Notes: generated from the sequence alone by a model not told the origin. DNA of 64,000 nt from Clostridium collagenovorans DSM 3089 (GCF_900130005.1 NZ_FQXP01000003.1:62001-126000), one strand, 5' to 3'. Shown: positions 26,433 through 35,526, counted from the stretch's first letter. A program made the numbers and translations.

Positions 26433-27089
26433 TCATTTTATATTATTTACTTCCTTTAAAAGTTCTTCTAATTTTTCTGTTGATGTAATTCTTTCATTGC
26501 ATTTTTTGCTATCTAAGCATATATGAAAACCTATAGATTTGTAAGCATCTGAATTGCTACTTGAGGTTTTGCATATAGGGGAAACGAAGGCCACATCATT
26601 TTCAGAAGCGACGTGATTGCAAAGTGTGCAGACATTTGCAGTAGATGTGTTTGTTTCAGAAAGTCTACAAGACATACCAACTAATTTTCCATTAAGATTA
26701 TAAGCAATAAGTAGTTTTTTAATTCCAGGATCAATCCATCCTAAATACACAAGTTTTGAATCCTCATTTAACTTAGGAAGTTTAAGTTTCTTTTCCTTTC
26801 TAAATAGTTTACTAAGAGCTGCAGAACTTATCTTAGGCATTCCATACACATAGGAATCAAGTTCTTTTAAATATCCATCTATTTTAATAGGATCAATTAG
26901 CTTATCAATATTAAGTATGGATTTTTGGTCTTCAGTAAGCGTATTAAATTGATTTAGAATTTTATTTTGAATATGTGCTTTAGTAGTGGTAACAATCATT
27001 GGATCAGGACAGTTTCTAAAGGTACTATTCAAGTCAAATAAACATTTACATATATAATTAAATTCATGCTTTTTTATAAAAGCTTCCAT
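26433..27089 (-). CDS. FusB/FusC-family EF-G-binding protein
   Basis: 218 residues matching the FusB/FusC/FusD family, proteins that bind elongation factor G and free it from fusidic-acid-stalled ribosomes. Seen: N-terminal helical bundle, then a C-terminal zinc domain with C154TLC157 and HICLDSKKC (His189, Cys191, Cys197), preceded by LVYLGWIDPGIKK and LVGMSCRLSET. AGGTG ribosome binding site. A hairpin with U-tract lies immediately upstream in the leader (27112-27165), consistent with attenuation. Whether this chromosomal homologue gives resistance is unknown. Confidence 0.9.
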   Translation of the reverse strand: MEAFIKKHEFNYICKCLFDLNSTFRNCPDPMIVTTTKAHIQNKILNQFNTLTEDQKSILNIDKLIDPIKIDGYLKELDSYVYGMPKISSAALSKLFRKEKKLKLPKLNEDSKLVYLGWIDPGIKKLLIAYNLNGKLVGMSCRLSETNTSTANVCTLCNHVASENDVAFVSPICKTSSSNSDAYKSIGFHICLDSKKCNERITSTEKLEELLKEVNNIK

Positions 27090-27111
27090 AATTTTAACAC
27101 CTCATTTCAAT

Positions 27112-27165
27112 AAAAAAAGATAATTATTATTTTCTAAATAAATAGAGTAATAATAATTATCTTTT
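27112..27165 (-). promoter_or_regulatory. leader hairpin with U-tract before the EF-G-binding gene (possible attenuator)
   Basis: Read on the minus strand, an AT-rich stem of about 16 bp (AAAAGATAATTATTATT and its complement) is followed by T7 and ends about 22 bases before the ATG at 27089, leaving no room for a promoter after it. It may instead be the terminator of the upstream CD3324 gene, but any transcript of the EF-G-binding gene starting upstream must cross it. Confidence 0.6.
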
Positions 27166-27299
27166 ATCTGTATTTTATAATGAACTACTCATTGTATACA
27201 TATTTAGAATTAATTATTAGAACTTTTAATATGATATTACTCTAAAAGTATAACATCAATAAAAAGCTAGCTTCAAACTAATAAATAAGTATGTATTGA

Positions 27300-27578
27300 T
27301 TATGAGCATTTAGTTTTCCTATCACTTATAATTCTTCGTATGCTTTTATCTGATAAATAATATTCTAAGGAAAGCTCATTAATCGTACTTCCTTTAAGAT
27401 ATTTCTTATAAATTTCAGAATTTCTAATTTTAAGGCTTTTCTTTATTCCACTTTTTTCACCCCAAGGTGCACGCTTATTTTCTTTTGCAGGAACATAAAG
27501 AAATTCTCCCTCAACATATTCTTGTATTATTTTAATAATTTCTGGTGGTAACACATCTAAAGCTTTTTTATATTTCAT
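27300..27578 (-). CDS. CD3324 family protein (Mor-like HTH)
   Basis: 92-residue basic protein. Seen: LPPEIIKIIQEYVEGEFLYVP, WGEKSGIKK and a C-terminal helix-turn-helix-like region LKGSTINELSLEYYLSDKSIRRIISDRK, matching the CD3324 family of small Firmicute proteins related to the Mor/C activator fold. AAGGAG ribosome binding site. Likely a DNA-binding regulator of unknown target. A 33-codon peptide ORF lies upstream on the same strand. Confidence 0.82.
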   Translation of the reverse strand: MKYKKALDVLPPEIIKIIQEYVEGEFLYVPAKENKRAPWGEKSGIKKSLKIRNSEIYKKYLKGSTINELSLEYYLSDKSIRRIISDRKTKCS

Positions 27579-27669
27579 ATCAGTACTCCTTAATATTTAA
27601 TTTAATTATTAAATCAAAGAATACAAAAGGCCATGCTGTGTCACGGAACCTAAAATATATTGTTTTCAG

Positions 27670-27771
27670 CTAATTTAAAGGTTTAGGCTCCAAACAAAGC
27701 ATAGCTGCTTTTAGTAATCTCTGAAAGGAGCAAGCTGATTTACAGCTGAATGTATAAGTATATACTTTCAT
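27670..27771 (-). CDS. small 33-residue cysteine-containing peptide ORF
   Basis: Minus-strand ATG (27771) preceded by GGAGGTG with 7 bases spacing, a textbook initiation site. The frame runs 33 codons to TAG, beginning MKVYTYTFSCKSACSFQRLL, with Cys at 10, 14 and 26. It lies 91 bases upstream of the CD3324 gene in the same direction. I do not recognise a family; it could be a small peptide, a leader ORF or a truncated gene. Confidence 0.45.
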   Translation of the reverse strand: MKVYTYTFSCKSACSFQRLLKAAMLCLEPKPLN

Positions 27772-28052
27772 AAGAAAACACCTCCAATATGTAAAATATT
27801 ATATCATTAAATAAAAAAATATATAAGATTTTTTGTGATTGCTATAAAAATACCTATACATTTAATTAAAAAATTTTTATTCATCTTTATAAATAGGAAA
27901 AATCTCAATTCATGATGGGAAATATGTTGTAGTGGAAGATAGCTCTTATAATGATTACCTTATAAAAACTAAATTTATTTAAGATTACTTTAAGGTAGGA
28001 ATGTTATTCTCCATATATAAAAAAGAGTATCTTTATACAAGGAGGAAAAATC
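27772..28052. other. divergent intergenic region
   Basis: Carries the promoters of the small peptide ORF (minus) and of the surface lipoprotein (plus), not resolved by eye. A 29-codon open stretch at 27893-27982 without a start codon is noted but not called. Confidence 0.4.
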
Positions 28053-29828
28053 ATGAAAAAGAAACTTATAATGATGCTATTTGCAATTTCTATATGTACT
28101 AGTGTTGTAGGTTGCACAAAAAATGAAAACACAAAAAATATAGATAATACTTCAGCAATAAGCGAAAACAATGAAGCTAATGAAGTGGATACCACGATTC
28201 AATTAGGTGATGAAATAATTATAAATGGTGATGGTGCAGTAGCAGAAAATAATAAAGTTAAAATTACATCATCAGGTACTTATGAAATAAGTGGAAAATT
28301 AGAAGAGGGACAGATAATTGTAGAAGCAGGAGATGAAGATAATGTTGACATTATATTAAATGGAGCTGAGGTAAGTTGCTCTAATAGTTCACCTATTTAT
28401 ATTAAAAATGCAAAGAATGCAAGTATTAAATTATTAGAAGGCACAGAAAGTAAAGTAACTGATGGAGCTAACTATGTTCTAGAGGATACAGAAAAAAATG
28501 AACCTGATGCAGCAATCTTTAGCAAATGTGACTTGAAGATAAAGGGTACGGGTTCTTTAATTGTTGACGCAAATTATAATAATGGAATAGCAAGCAAAGA
28601 TGATTTAGAAATTAAAAATGGAAATATTACGGTTACAGCAATTAATGACGCAATAAGGGGAAGGGATTCAATAGTAGTAACTGAAGGTGTATTTAACATA
28701 AACTCTGGTGGAGATGCGATGGAGTCTAATAATGATGAGGATGCCGAAAGAGGATATATAACAATCGATGGTGGAAAGTTTAATATAAATACATCTTCAA
28801 AGGATATAGCTACACAAAGTTCTAAAGGAATAAAAGCTATTACTAAAATCACAATTAATAATGGAGAATTTGAAATTAATTCTGCTGATGATGGAATCCA
28901 TTCTAATGGAACTATAGAGGTTAATGGAGGAAATATTAATATTTCTTCAGGTGATGATGGAATACATGCTGATTCAACTTTAGATATTAATGATGGAAAC
29001 ATAAATATTTTTAAGTCTTATGAGGGATTAGAGAGTGAAACAATAAATATAAATAATGGGAATATATGTATAGTAGCTAGTGATGATGGTATAAATGCAT
29101 CAGGAGGCAATGATGGTTCTGCTATGAATGGTAGACCAGGGCAAAATAAATTTCAAGGAGCAGGAAAAGGAGCTATTAATATTAATGGTGGTTATGTTTA
29201 TGTGAATGCGAATGGTGATGGCATTGATGCAAATGGTTCAATTTCTATGAGTAATGGAACTGTTATTGTAAATGGACCAGAGGATAATGGTAATGGGGCT
29301 TTAGATTATGATGGAAGCTTTGATATGAAGGGCGGGATTTTAGTAGCAGCAGGAAGTTTAGGAATGGCACAAAGTCCAAGTACATCCTCTACTCAAAACT
29401 CTGTTAATATAATGCTGAAGCAGCAAGCAGCCAATACTTTAATTCACATTGAAAATGAGAATGGAGCAGAGCTTCTAACTTTTGCGCCAAGTAAGACATA
29501 TCAATCAGTAGTTATATGTTCTCCGGAAATTAAAATGGGAGAAAGTTACAAAGTTTATCTTGGAGGAACGTCAACAGGAGCTTTAAAGGATGGAGTTTAT
29601 TCTAATGGAAAGTATTCAGGAGGTACAGAAAAACTAAGCTTTACGGTTTCAAGCAATGTAACAACGATATCTGAGGAGGGGGTAAATGTAGGAAAATTTA
29701 ATAATAAACCAGGGGAAGGCCAAATGCCAGAAGGTAGACCACCTATGTCGGGAGCAAAACCTCAGATGCCAGTAGATGGAGAAAAGCCAAAGGAAGATAT
29801 GGTAAATGAAATTAAACCTAGAGAATAA
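28053..29828 (+). CDS. Cthe_2159-type beta-helix carbohydrate-binding lipoprotein (DUF4353)
   Basis: 591-residue exported lipoprotein: signal peptide with lipobox VVGC (Cys21), an acidic linker, then right-handed beta-helix repeats (many INGGxxxINxxxDGI coils, about residues 170-420), and a C-terminal immunoglobulin-like part and Pro/Lys-rich tail. The family prototype Cthe_2159 binds acidic carbohydrates and calcium. Repeated DDGI/GDGIDANG motifs suggest Ca2+ sites. AGGAGG upstream. In many Firmicutes it sits, as here, near VTC polyphosphate polymerase, DUF4956 and a two-component system, with CotH (absent in this window). Confidence 0.9.
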   Translation: MKKKLIMMLFAISICTSVVGCTKNENTKNIDNTSAISENNEANEVDTTIQLGDEIIINGDGAVAENNKVKITSSGTYEISGKLEEGQIIVEAGDEDNVDIILNGAEVSCSNSSPIYIKNAKNASIKLLEGTESKVTDGANYVLEDTEKNEPDAAIFSKCDLKIKGTGSLIVDANYNNGIASKDDLEIKNGNITVTAINDAIRGRDSIVVTEGVFNINSGGDAMESNNDEDAERGYITIDGGKFNINTSSKDIATQSSKGIKAITKITINNGEFEINSADDGIHSNGTIEVNGGNINISSGDDGIHADSTLDINDGNINIFKSYEGLESETININNGNICIVASDDGINASGGNDGSAMNGRPGQNKFQGAGKGAININGGYVYVNANGDGIDANGSISMSNGTVIVNGPEDNGNGALDYDGSFDMKGGILVAAGSLGMAQSPSTSSTQNSVNIMLKQQAANTLIHIENENGAELLTFAPSKTYQSVVICSPEIKMGESYKVYLGGTSTGALKDGVYSNGKYSGGTEKLSFTVSSNVTTISEEGVNVGKFNNKPGEGQMPEGRPPMSGAKPQMPVDGEKPKEDMVNEIKPRE

Positions 29829-29858
29829 AATAAATTTGAATCCATGTAATGTATAATA

Positions 29859-29896
29859 AATAAAGATATATATTGTAATCAATATATATCTTTATT
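29859..29896. terminator. terminator between convergent genes
   Basis: Perfect 16-bp AT-rich stem (29859-29874 with 29881-29896), 6-nt loop. The T-rich run is within the stem. Confidence 0.65.
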
Positions 29897-30031
29897 CTGT
29901 AATCAGAGTTCAATCTAAATATGATTAAGATTGTTTAGTGGAATATATTATAGTAATACTTTTACTTTTAAAATTTAAAAGTAGAAAACAAATAACATAT
30001 TATGTGTAAATTTAAATGAATGCAACTCAAT

Positions 30032-31231
30032 CTATTTAAGTGGCAGTTCAACCATAAAGGTGGCACTTTCATTTACAATACTTTCAGCATAAATTTTGCC
30101 ATGATGTTTTTGAACTATTGATTTAGCAATAGAAAGTCCTAGGCCATAGCCACCAGTATATCTAGCTCTAGAGATATCAACTCTATAAAATCTTTCGAAA
30201 ATCTTTTCTAAATTTTTCTTTTCAATACCTTGCCCAGTATTTCTAATGGATAATTTAACTTTATTATTTTCTTCATAAAGATTTATGTTTATTTTTCCAT
30301 TTTTAGTTGTATATTTAATTGCATTATCCAAAAGAATATTAAATAACTTCTTTATATCTTCAAGTTCAGCACTTATAATTATATTTTTTATAATAGTAGA
30401 TTCTAACTTAATATCATTTTCAAAAAGAACTGCCTCAAAGGATAAAAGAGTATTTTCTATTAGTTTGCTTAAATCTATCTGTGAAAAATTAGCCCCTTGC
30501 TCTTCGGTATCTAACTTAGTTAATGATAGCATCTCATTAATTAAGAGTGACATTCTATTAGTTTGAGAATCTATGTAATTAAGCCATTTAATTTGATTTC
30601 TAATAGTATCATCAGAGTTTTCGAGTAATACAGAGGAATTAGTTTTTATTATAGCTAAAGGTGTTTTAAGCTCATGAGAAGCATCAGCAATAAATTGTTT
30701 TTGCTTTTCAAAGCTCTCCTTTATAGGCTTGATGGTCTTACTAGTTAAAAATATACTTACTCCAAAGAGAATAATTAAAACAAAAGATCCCATAAGTAAA
30801 AACTCTTTTAGAATATTTATAAGTACTTCCTTTTCTTTGCTAATATCAAAAAAAGCTATTTTTGTACCTATAGGCATAGACTTTTTTAAGAACATATAAG
30901 TATTATCTAAAAACTGTATTTTATTAGAATTCCCATTAGTAGATAGAGCCATATCAACTAAGTTAGGAATATCAGAAGCATTAATAAACATGTGCGAGTT
31001 ACTATTAATTATTTTATTATTAGAATCAACAATAACTGATAAAGTATCCTTTGGCATAGATTTTCCTGTATTAGGTTTTGAATCCATTATAATAGAATTT
31101 AAATCCATTTTAATTTTATTATTCATATTAGCGGCTGTATTAAAATAAATAAGACTTAATATTGCAATGAAAACAGTGGTTAGTAAGCACATATTAATTA
31201 TTATTAAATTCCTTTTTAATTTTCTAAACAT
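30032..31231 (-). CDS. sensor histidine kinase
   Basis: 399 residues: transmembrane helix 1 (about 8-30), extracytoplasmic loop of about 110 residues, helix 2 (about 143-165), H-box IADASHELKTPLAII with His186, N-box FNILLDNAIKYT, G-boxes NTGQGI and GGYGLGLSIAKSIV. It follows its response regulator by two bases. Genes on both sides (beta-helix lipoprotein, DUF4956, VTC polymerase) suggest that it controls an envelope/polyphosphate locus. Inference from context only. Confidence 0.92.
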   Translation of the reverse strand: MFRKLKRNLIIINMCLLTTVFIAILSLIYFNTAANMNNKIKMDLNSIIMDSKPNTGKSMPKDTLSVIVDSNNKIINSNSHMFINASDIPNLVDMALSTNGNSNKIQFLDNTYMFLKKSMPIGTKIAFFDISKEKEVLINILKEFLLMGSFVLIILFGVSIFLTSKTIKPIKESFEKQKQFIADASHELKTPLAIIKTNSSVLLENSDDTIRNQIKWLNYIDSQTNRMSLLINEMLSLTKLDTEEQGANFSQIDLSKLIENTLLSFEAVLFENDIKLESTIIKNIIISAELEDIKKLFNILLDNAIKYTTKNGKININLYEENNKVKLSIRNTGQGIEKKNLEKIFERFYRVDISRARYTGGYGLGLSIAKSIVQKHHGKIYAESIVNESATFMVELPLK

Positions 31232-31233
31232 AA

Positions 31234-31905
31234 TTATTCCTCCAGTCTATACCCAACACCTCTTATAGTAGATATAGTTATTTTTGAACCTATATGAGAT
31301 AATTTTTTTCTTAAAAAGGAAATATAAACTTCTATATTATTGTGTTCTACATCAGAGTCATAGCCCCAAACCTTAGCTATTAAATCATCTTTATTGACAA
31401 CATTTTTAGGTCTTTGCATAAAATATCTAAGTATTTCAAATTCCTTAGAAGTTAATCTTATGGAATCAGTAGCGGTTTCTAAATCATAGGATTGTATGTT
31501 TAAATTTACATCACCAAAATGTAGTATATTTTCATTAATTACTTCACCTTTTCTTCTTGTAAGGGCACGTAGGCGAGCTAACAACTCTTCAGGAGCAAAG
31601 GGTTTTACTAAATAGTCATCTGCACCAGCATCTAAACCAGTTACTCTATCTTCAATTTGACTTTTAGCAGTAAGTAATATAACTGGAGTGGATATAACTT
31701 CTTTTCTTAATTTACGCAACACTTCTAAACCGGTTAATTTTGGAAGCATAATGTCTAAAATTATTACATCATAAATATCTGTTAAAGCATAATCAAGTCC
31801 ATCTTCCCCGTCATAAACTGCATCAACGGAAAATTTATTTTTTATAAGAATTTCTGATAAAGCCTCAGAAAGTTGTTTTTCATCTTCTACTAGTAGAAGC
31901 TTCAT
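31234..31905 (-). CDS. OmpR/PhoB-family response regulator
   Basis: 223 residues: receiver (VEDEKQ, Asp51 in LDIMLPKLTG, Lys in LVKPF) and winged helix (SFLRKKLSHIGS, ending STIRGVGYRLE). Start at ATG 31905 with AGAGGTG 7 bases upstream; the further in-frame ATG at 31938 lacks a site. Heads the regulator-kinase operon; downstream of the DUF4956 terminator. Confidence 0.93.
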   Translation of the reverse strand: MKLLLVEDEKQLSEALSEILIKNKFSVDAVYDGEDGLDYALTDIYDVIILDIMLPKLTGLEVLRKLRKEVISTPVILLTAKSQIEDRVTGLDAGADDYLVKPFAPEELLARLRALTRRKGEVINENILHFGDVNLNIQSYDLETATDSIRLTSKEFEILRYFMQRPKNVVNKDDLIAKVWGYDSDVEHNNIEVYISFLRKKLSHIGSKITISTIRGVGYRLEE

Positions 31906-31963
31906 AAAATCACCTCTTTTTAAATTTACCCTATTCACCTAAATTGTAACATAGAATTTTGTA

Positions 31964-31993
31964 TGAGAAAAAAGGCTGTTTAAAGCAGCCTTT
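31964..31993 (-). terminator. terminator of the VTC-DUF4956 operon
   Basis: AAAGGCTG / CAGCCTTT stem directly after the DUF4956 stop codon, with a run of T on the minus strand. Confidence 0.8.
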
Positions 31994-31994
31994 G

Positions 31995-32684
31995 TTAAGC
32001 ATAAACCCTTTCTTCAAAGCCAGAAAGCATAAGTGATATTTGTAGATTTCCATTTATACATCTTAGTTCATCAATAAGATTTTTCTGATTCATATCAGAC
32101 TTTATATTTATAATATATTGTAACTCAAACAAAGCACCAAAGTCCTTAGTTTTTATAGAATCTATATGCCAAGAAGTTGTGTACTTATTAAGCACCTGAT
32201 CAAAGGCACCATTAAAGTTTAAGTCCTCTGGTATTATAATTTTTAACTTAGCAGTTTTATGTTTAGGCATTGCATATTTACTTTTATCTAATATTACAAG
32301 TAAGGCACATAGAATGAATGTGACGATAACAGCGTAACCTATGTATCCCATACCACATGTAAGTCCAACAGCTAAGGTGAAAAATACATAAGCAATATCC
32401 TTTGGATCGCCAGGAGCACTTCTAAAACGTACCAAAGAAAATGCACCAGCCAAGCTAAATGCTCTTGCGATATTATTTCCAACTAATAAAATTATAATAG
32501 ATATAATTATTGGTAACATTATTAAAGTTATAGTAAAGCTAGGAGTATAGCCTTCCTTTTTATGAGTAATTATATATGCAAAGCTAATTACTAGGCCAAG
32601 AAGGGTAGATGAAAAAATAATGATTAAGGTGTTTACCAAGGTAAATGATTCACCACTGGTAGATGATATTATGGTTTCTAACAT
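31995..32684 (-). CDS. DUF4956 membrane protein
   Basis: 229 residues: four transmembrane helices in the first 140 residues, with the family core NNIARAFSLAGAFSLVRFRSAPGDPKDIAYVFFTLAVG, then a cytosolic ferredoxin-like domain. DUF4956 proteins are nearly always encoded beside VTC-domain polyphosphate polymerases, as here, where the two frames overlap by 7 bases. Likely membrane partner in polyphosphate synthesis or export; exact role unknown. Confidence 0.9.
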   Translation of the reverse strand: MLETIISSTSGESFTLVNTLIIIFSSTLLGLVISFAYIITHKKEGYTPSFTITLIMLPIIISIIILLVGNNIARAFSLAGAFSLVRFRSAPGDPKDIAYVFFTLAVGLTCGMGYIGYAVIVTFILCALLVILDKSKYAMPKHKTAKLKIIIPEDLNFNGAFDQVLNKYTTSWHIDSIKTKDFGALFELQYIINIKSDMNQKNLIDELRCINGNLQISLMLSGFEERVYA

Positions 32685-33430
32685 ACTTTATCTCTCCTTT
32701 TATGATGAAAATCTTTTTTATTTAAACAATAACTCATAAATTCATTTCCATATTTAGAATAATGAGTACTGTATATAGCTAGTTCTGAAAGAATATTGGT
32801 AAACCACAAGGGGATGGCACCTAATATTTTAACTTCCATTAAGTAAAAACCTTCTTTGAGAATTGGATATCCAAAGGCTCCTTCTTGTAATGAAAGGCAA
32901 TCACGTCTTGCTATAATATTTGTATCAAAGGTCATTCGGAAGTTTTTATCATTCTTAGCGAAAAAGGCTTTTCTACTATAGCTAATGTAAACCCTTGGAT
33001 AAACTTCATTTTGTTTTAAATAATAACTTATTTCATTAAGTACTTGATTGTTTACATAATCAGTATTAGAAGGTCGTTCTTCTGACTCTAAAAATTTATA
33101 GGTTTCTTCAAGAGTTAAGATAACTCTTCTTTTATTTACAACACCATTAATTTTCTTTTTTAGTTCTAGAAATACTTTATCATTATGTTTTGCAGGAGAT
33201 TTATAGCTTCTTAACCTAAGCTTTTCTTTATAATAAGGTTTAGATAGTGAGTGTCTAATTACATCATTATTTTTAGTATCGTAATATATATTATAAATAT
33301 TGTAATCATTATCTAAATTGCAGTGACTATCAAAGTTCATATAATTTAATAAAATAGGCAACAAGATATTATACTGCTCCTTGCTTAATATAAATTTTTT
33401 CTCATAACGTTTAAAAGATTTAATAGCCAT
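32678..33430 (-). CDS. VTC-domain polyphosphate polymerase
   Basis: 250 residues of the triphosphate-tunnel-type VTC domain. Seen: KRYEKKFILSKEQY at the N-terminus, KLRLRSYKSP, FLELKKKINGVVNKRR, YISYSRKAFFAKNDKNFRMTFDTNI and LMEVKILGAIPLW, the basic/acidic strands that line the tunnel and hold NTP and metal in the yeast Vtc4 family. AGGAGG upstream. First gene of the VTC-DUF4956 operon. It should make polyphosphate from NTP; in bacteria the purpose of this pair, often with CotH and beta-helix proteins, is not settled. Confidence 0.9.
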   Translation of the reverse strand: MAIKSFKRYEKKFILSKEQYNILLPILLNYMNFDSHCNLDNDYNIYNIYYDTKNNDVIRHSLSKPYYKEKLRLRSYKSPAKHNDKVFLELKKKINGVVNKRRVILTLEETYKFLESEERPSNTDYVNNQVLNEISYYLKQNEVYPRVYISYSRKAFFAKNDKNFRMTFDTNIIARRDCLSLQEGAFGYPILKEGFYLMEVKILGAIPLWFTNILSELAIYSTHYSKYGNEFMSYCLNKKDFHHKRRDKVC

Positions 33431-33602
33431 GAAATATCCTCCTTGTATTGTGTCTATGTATTAATTATAAGAATTCAACCTTAAACAAACCTTAAAAACA
33501 TATATTGTTGAATGATTTTAGAAAGTACAAATTGCAAATATCAATATATAGATTTTTATAGAATAGGTTATAAATAATTTTTTATTATATAAATTTAAGA
33601 AA

Positions 33603-33818
33603 GTGAAGTGGAATTCTGTAAAGCGTTATAGAAATAAGATATTTAAGGTTTTATTTATAAAGTTTGCAGTATTAAATGAATTAATTTATGATATTATGAA
33701 AGATGAAATATATAAACAAGAAGAAGAAAATACAAATAGTATAGAGCAAATCAAAAGTCAATATGATTATAATAGCTTTGAAGATGAAGCAAAGCTTATA
33801 GTAGATAATTTAAAGTAA
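33603..33818 (+). CDS. small hypothetical protein (doubtful)
   Basis: 71-codon frame starting with GTG and a weak AAGAAAG upstream. N-terminal third basic and hydrophobic, C-terminal half acidic and probably helical. No family recognised. It could be a real small gene or an eroded fragment. Confidence 0.3.
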   Translation: MKWNSVKRYRNKIFKVLFIKFAVLNELIYDIMKDEIYKQEEENTNSIEQIKSQYDYNSFEDEAKLIVDNLK

Positions 33819-33914
33819 GCTTCACATCAAAGATTTATATGAAAACACATGATATAAAAATTTAATTTAATCAAAGTAAAGTTTGCAGGTTAAAATTTAG
33901 AAGGGGAGAGTATC

Positions 33915-34175
33915 ATGGGAGAACTATCAAAACTACCTAATATTGGCGCAGCGGTTGAAAAGCAACTAAATAAAGTAGAAATATTTACTTATGAGGAATT
34001 GAAAAATGTTGGTGCAGAAAGTGCGTGGCTAAGGATACAAGAAATTGATGCTTCAGCATGTATTCATAGATTGTTAGCATTGCAAGGTGCAATAGAAGGT
34101 ATTAAAAAGACAAATTTATCACAGGAAAAGAAAGCAGAACTAAAGAATTTTTATGAGGTCCATAAGCGTAAATGA
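33915..34175 (+). CDS. TfoX/Sxy C-terminal-domain protein
   Basis: 86-residue protein equal to the C-terminal domain of TfoX/Sxy, a helix-hairpin-helix-like fold. Seen: LSKLPNIGAAVEKQLNKVEIFTYEELKNVGAESAWLRI and CIHRLLALQGAIEGI. GGGGAGAG ribosome binding site. Stand-alone copies are common in Firmicutes and not linked to competence. It is 30 bases before the kinase-like gene, possibly one operon. Confidence 0.88.
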   Translation: MGELSKLPNIGAAVEKQLNKVEIFTYEELKNVGAESAWLRIQEIDASACIHRLLALQGAIEGIKKTNLSQEKKAELKNFYEVHKRK

Positions 34176-34205
34176 TAATTTAGAAAATTGAGAGGAATAA
34201 GGTTT

Positions 34206-34718
34206 ATGGGGAAGGATGCTAAGTTAATAATACTAAGGGGTAACTCTGGAAGTGGTAAAACTACAACAGGTAAAGCCTTGCAAAAAAAGCTTGGACATGG
34301 CACAATGCTAATTTCACAGGATGTAATTAGAAGAGAAATATTATTTGTGAAAGATGGTCCAGAGACAGAAGCGCGTAAATTGCTACTTGAACTTGCTTTA
34401 TATGGGAAAGAAAATTGTGATATTGTAATTTTAGAGGGTATTTTAAACTATGAGTGGTATAAAGATTTATTTGAAAAGTTATCATATGAGTTTGAAAATC
34501 AAGTTTTTGCATATTACTTTGATATACCCTTTGAAGAAACTCTAAATAGACACAAGCAAAAGCCAAATGCGCATGAGTTCGGAGAAAAAGAAATGAGAAA
34601 ATGGTGGAAGGAAAAAGACCTCTTAGGTATTATTCCAGAAAAATTACTTTGGAAAGAATTAAGCTTAGATGAAATAGTTGATTTAATCTATGAAGAGGTT
34701 ATAAGGGAACGGACTTAG
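34206..34718 (+). CDS. P-loop kinase-like protein (AAA/zeta-toxin/uridylate kinase-like)
   Basis: 170-residue P-loop NTPase. Seen: Walker A GNSGSGKTT (residues 12-20), IVILEGIL as the Walker B-like strand, and YYFDIPFEETLNRH with a lid arginine region. Members of this group are annotated as ATP-binding kinases resembling zeta toxins or nucleoside kinases. I start at ATG 34206, preceded by GAGGAATAAGG; the TTG at 34188 would include that site. No antitoxin is adjacent. Substrate unknown. Confidence 0.78.
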   Translation: MGKDAKLIILRGNSGSGKTTTGKALQKKLGHGTMLISQDVIRREILFVKDGPETEARKLLLELALYGKENCDIVILEGILNYEWYKDLFEKLSYEFENQVFAYYFDIPFEETLNRHKQKPNAHEFGEKEMRKWWKEKDLLGIIPEKLLWKELSLDEIVDLIYEEVIRERT

Positions 34719-34836
34719 TATTATTTAAATCTTTTGTATATCCAAAAGTGTTATATATTTAAGGAGAATGTTATATAAATCATAAAGTAAAGCTATTAAG
34801 CTGGTAAATTGGGCATATATAGGGGGTATATTTTAT

Positions 34837-35526
34837 ATGAAGAATGTTAAAGCAATTTTGTTTGATTCAGGTAGAACGCTAAATGTTCCTAGAACAGGAC
34901 ACTGGTTTATAACTCCAAATTTCATTAAGATAATTGAAAAGGAAGGTTTTGTGTATAGTGATGAGCAGCTAGATGAAGCAATGCAAAAGGCTTATGATCA
35001 CATTAGCAAAATTTTAGTGGTGAAAACAGAAGAAGAGGAATATGAGATGTTCAAGGAGTTTTATGAAATTGTATTAAAAGAACTGAAGTATCCTGATATA
35101 AGTGATGAAATTATTGATTTATTAGCAAGGGATAATGTTTATAATGATGAAAAATTTTTCTTCTTTGAGGATGTGGAGCAGTCTTTAAAGATACTTAAGG
35201 GAAAATATTTATTAGGTGTGGTTTCAGATACATGGCCATCTTTGGAAAGGGTATTTATAAATAAGGATTTACGAAAATACTTTTCAACCTTTGTTATGTC
35301 ATCAGTGCATGGCTCCTATAAAGCAGAAAAGGTTTTATTTAAAATAGCTATGAAAGAATTAGGAATTACTCCTGAAGAAGCAATATTTGTAGATGATAGT
35401 GAATCTAATCTACAGGCTGCAGAGGAGTTTGGAATGATCCCAATATTAATAGATGTGTATGATACAAAGGATTTAGAGAGTAAATATAAAATAATACACT
35501 CCATAAGTGAACTTATAGAAAAGTAA
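34837..35526 (+). CDS. HAD-superfamily hydrolase-like protein
   Basis: 229 residues, haloacid dehalogenase fold with helical cap. Seen: motif I LFDSGRTLN with nucleophile Asp10, motif II VVSDTW, lysine in SYKAEK, and motif IV IFVDDSESNL. The second aspartate of the usual DxD is Gly12, as in other DxG members of the superfamily, so a classical phosphatase reaction is uncertain. GGGGG ribosome binding site. Single gene, followed by a terminator. Confidence 0.87.
   Translation: MKNVKAILFDSGRTLNVPRTGHWFITPNFIKIIEKEGFVYSDEQLDEAMQKAYDHISKILVVKTEEEEYEMFKEFYEIVLKELKYPDISDEIIDLLARDNVYNDEKFFFFEDVEQSLKILKGKYLLGVVSDTWPSLERVFINKDLRKYFSTFVMSSVHGSYKAEKVLFKIAMKELGITPEEAIFVDDSESNLQAAEEFGMIPILIDVYDTKDLESKYKIIHSISELIEK

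Noticed and set aside
27893..27982. 29-codon open stretch reading GKISIHDGKYVVVEDSSYND
   Set aside because: Protein-like wording but no start codon, no homologue recognised and too short to support a pseudogene.
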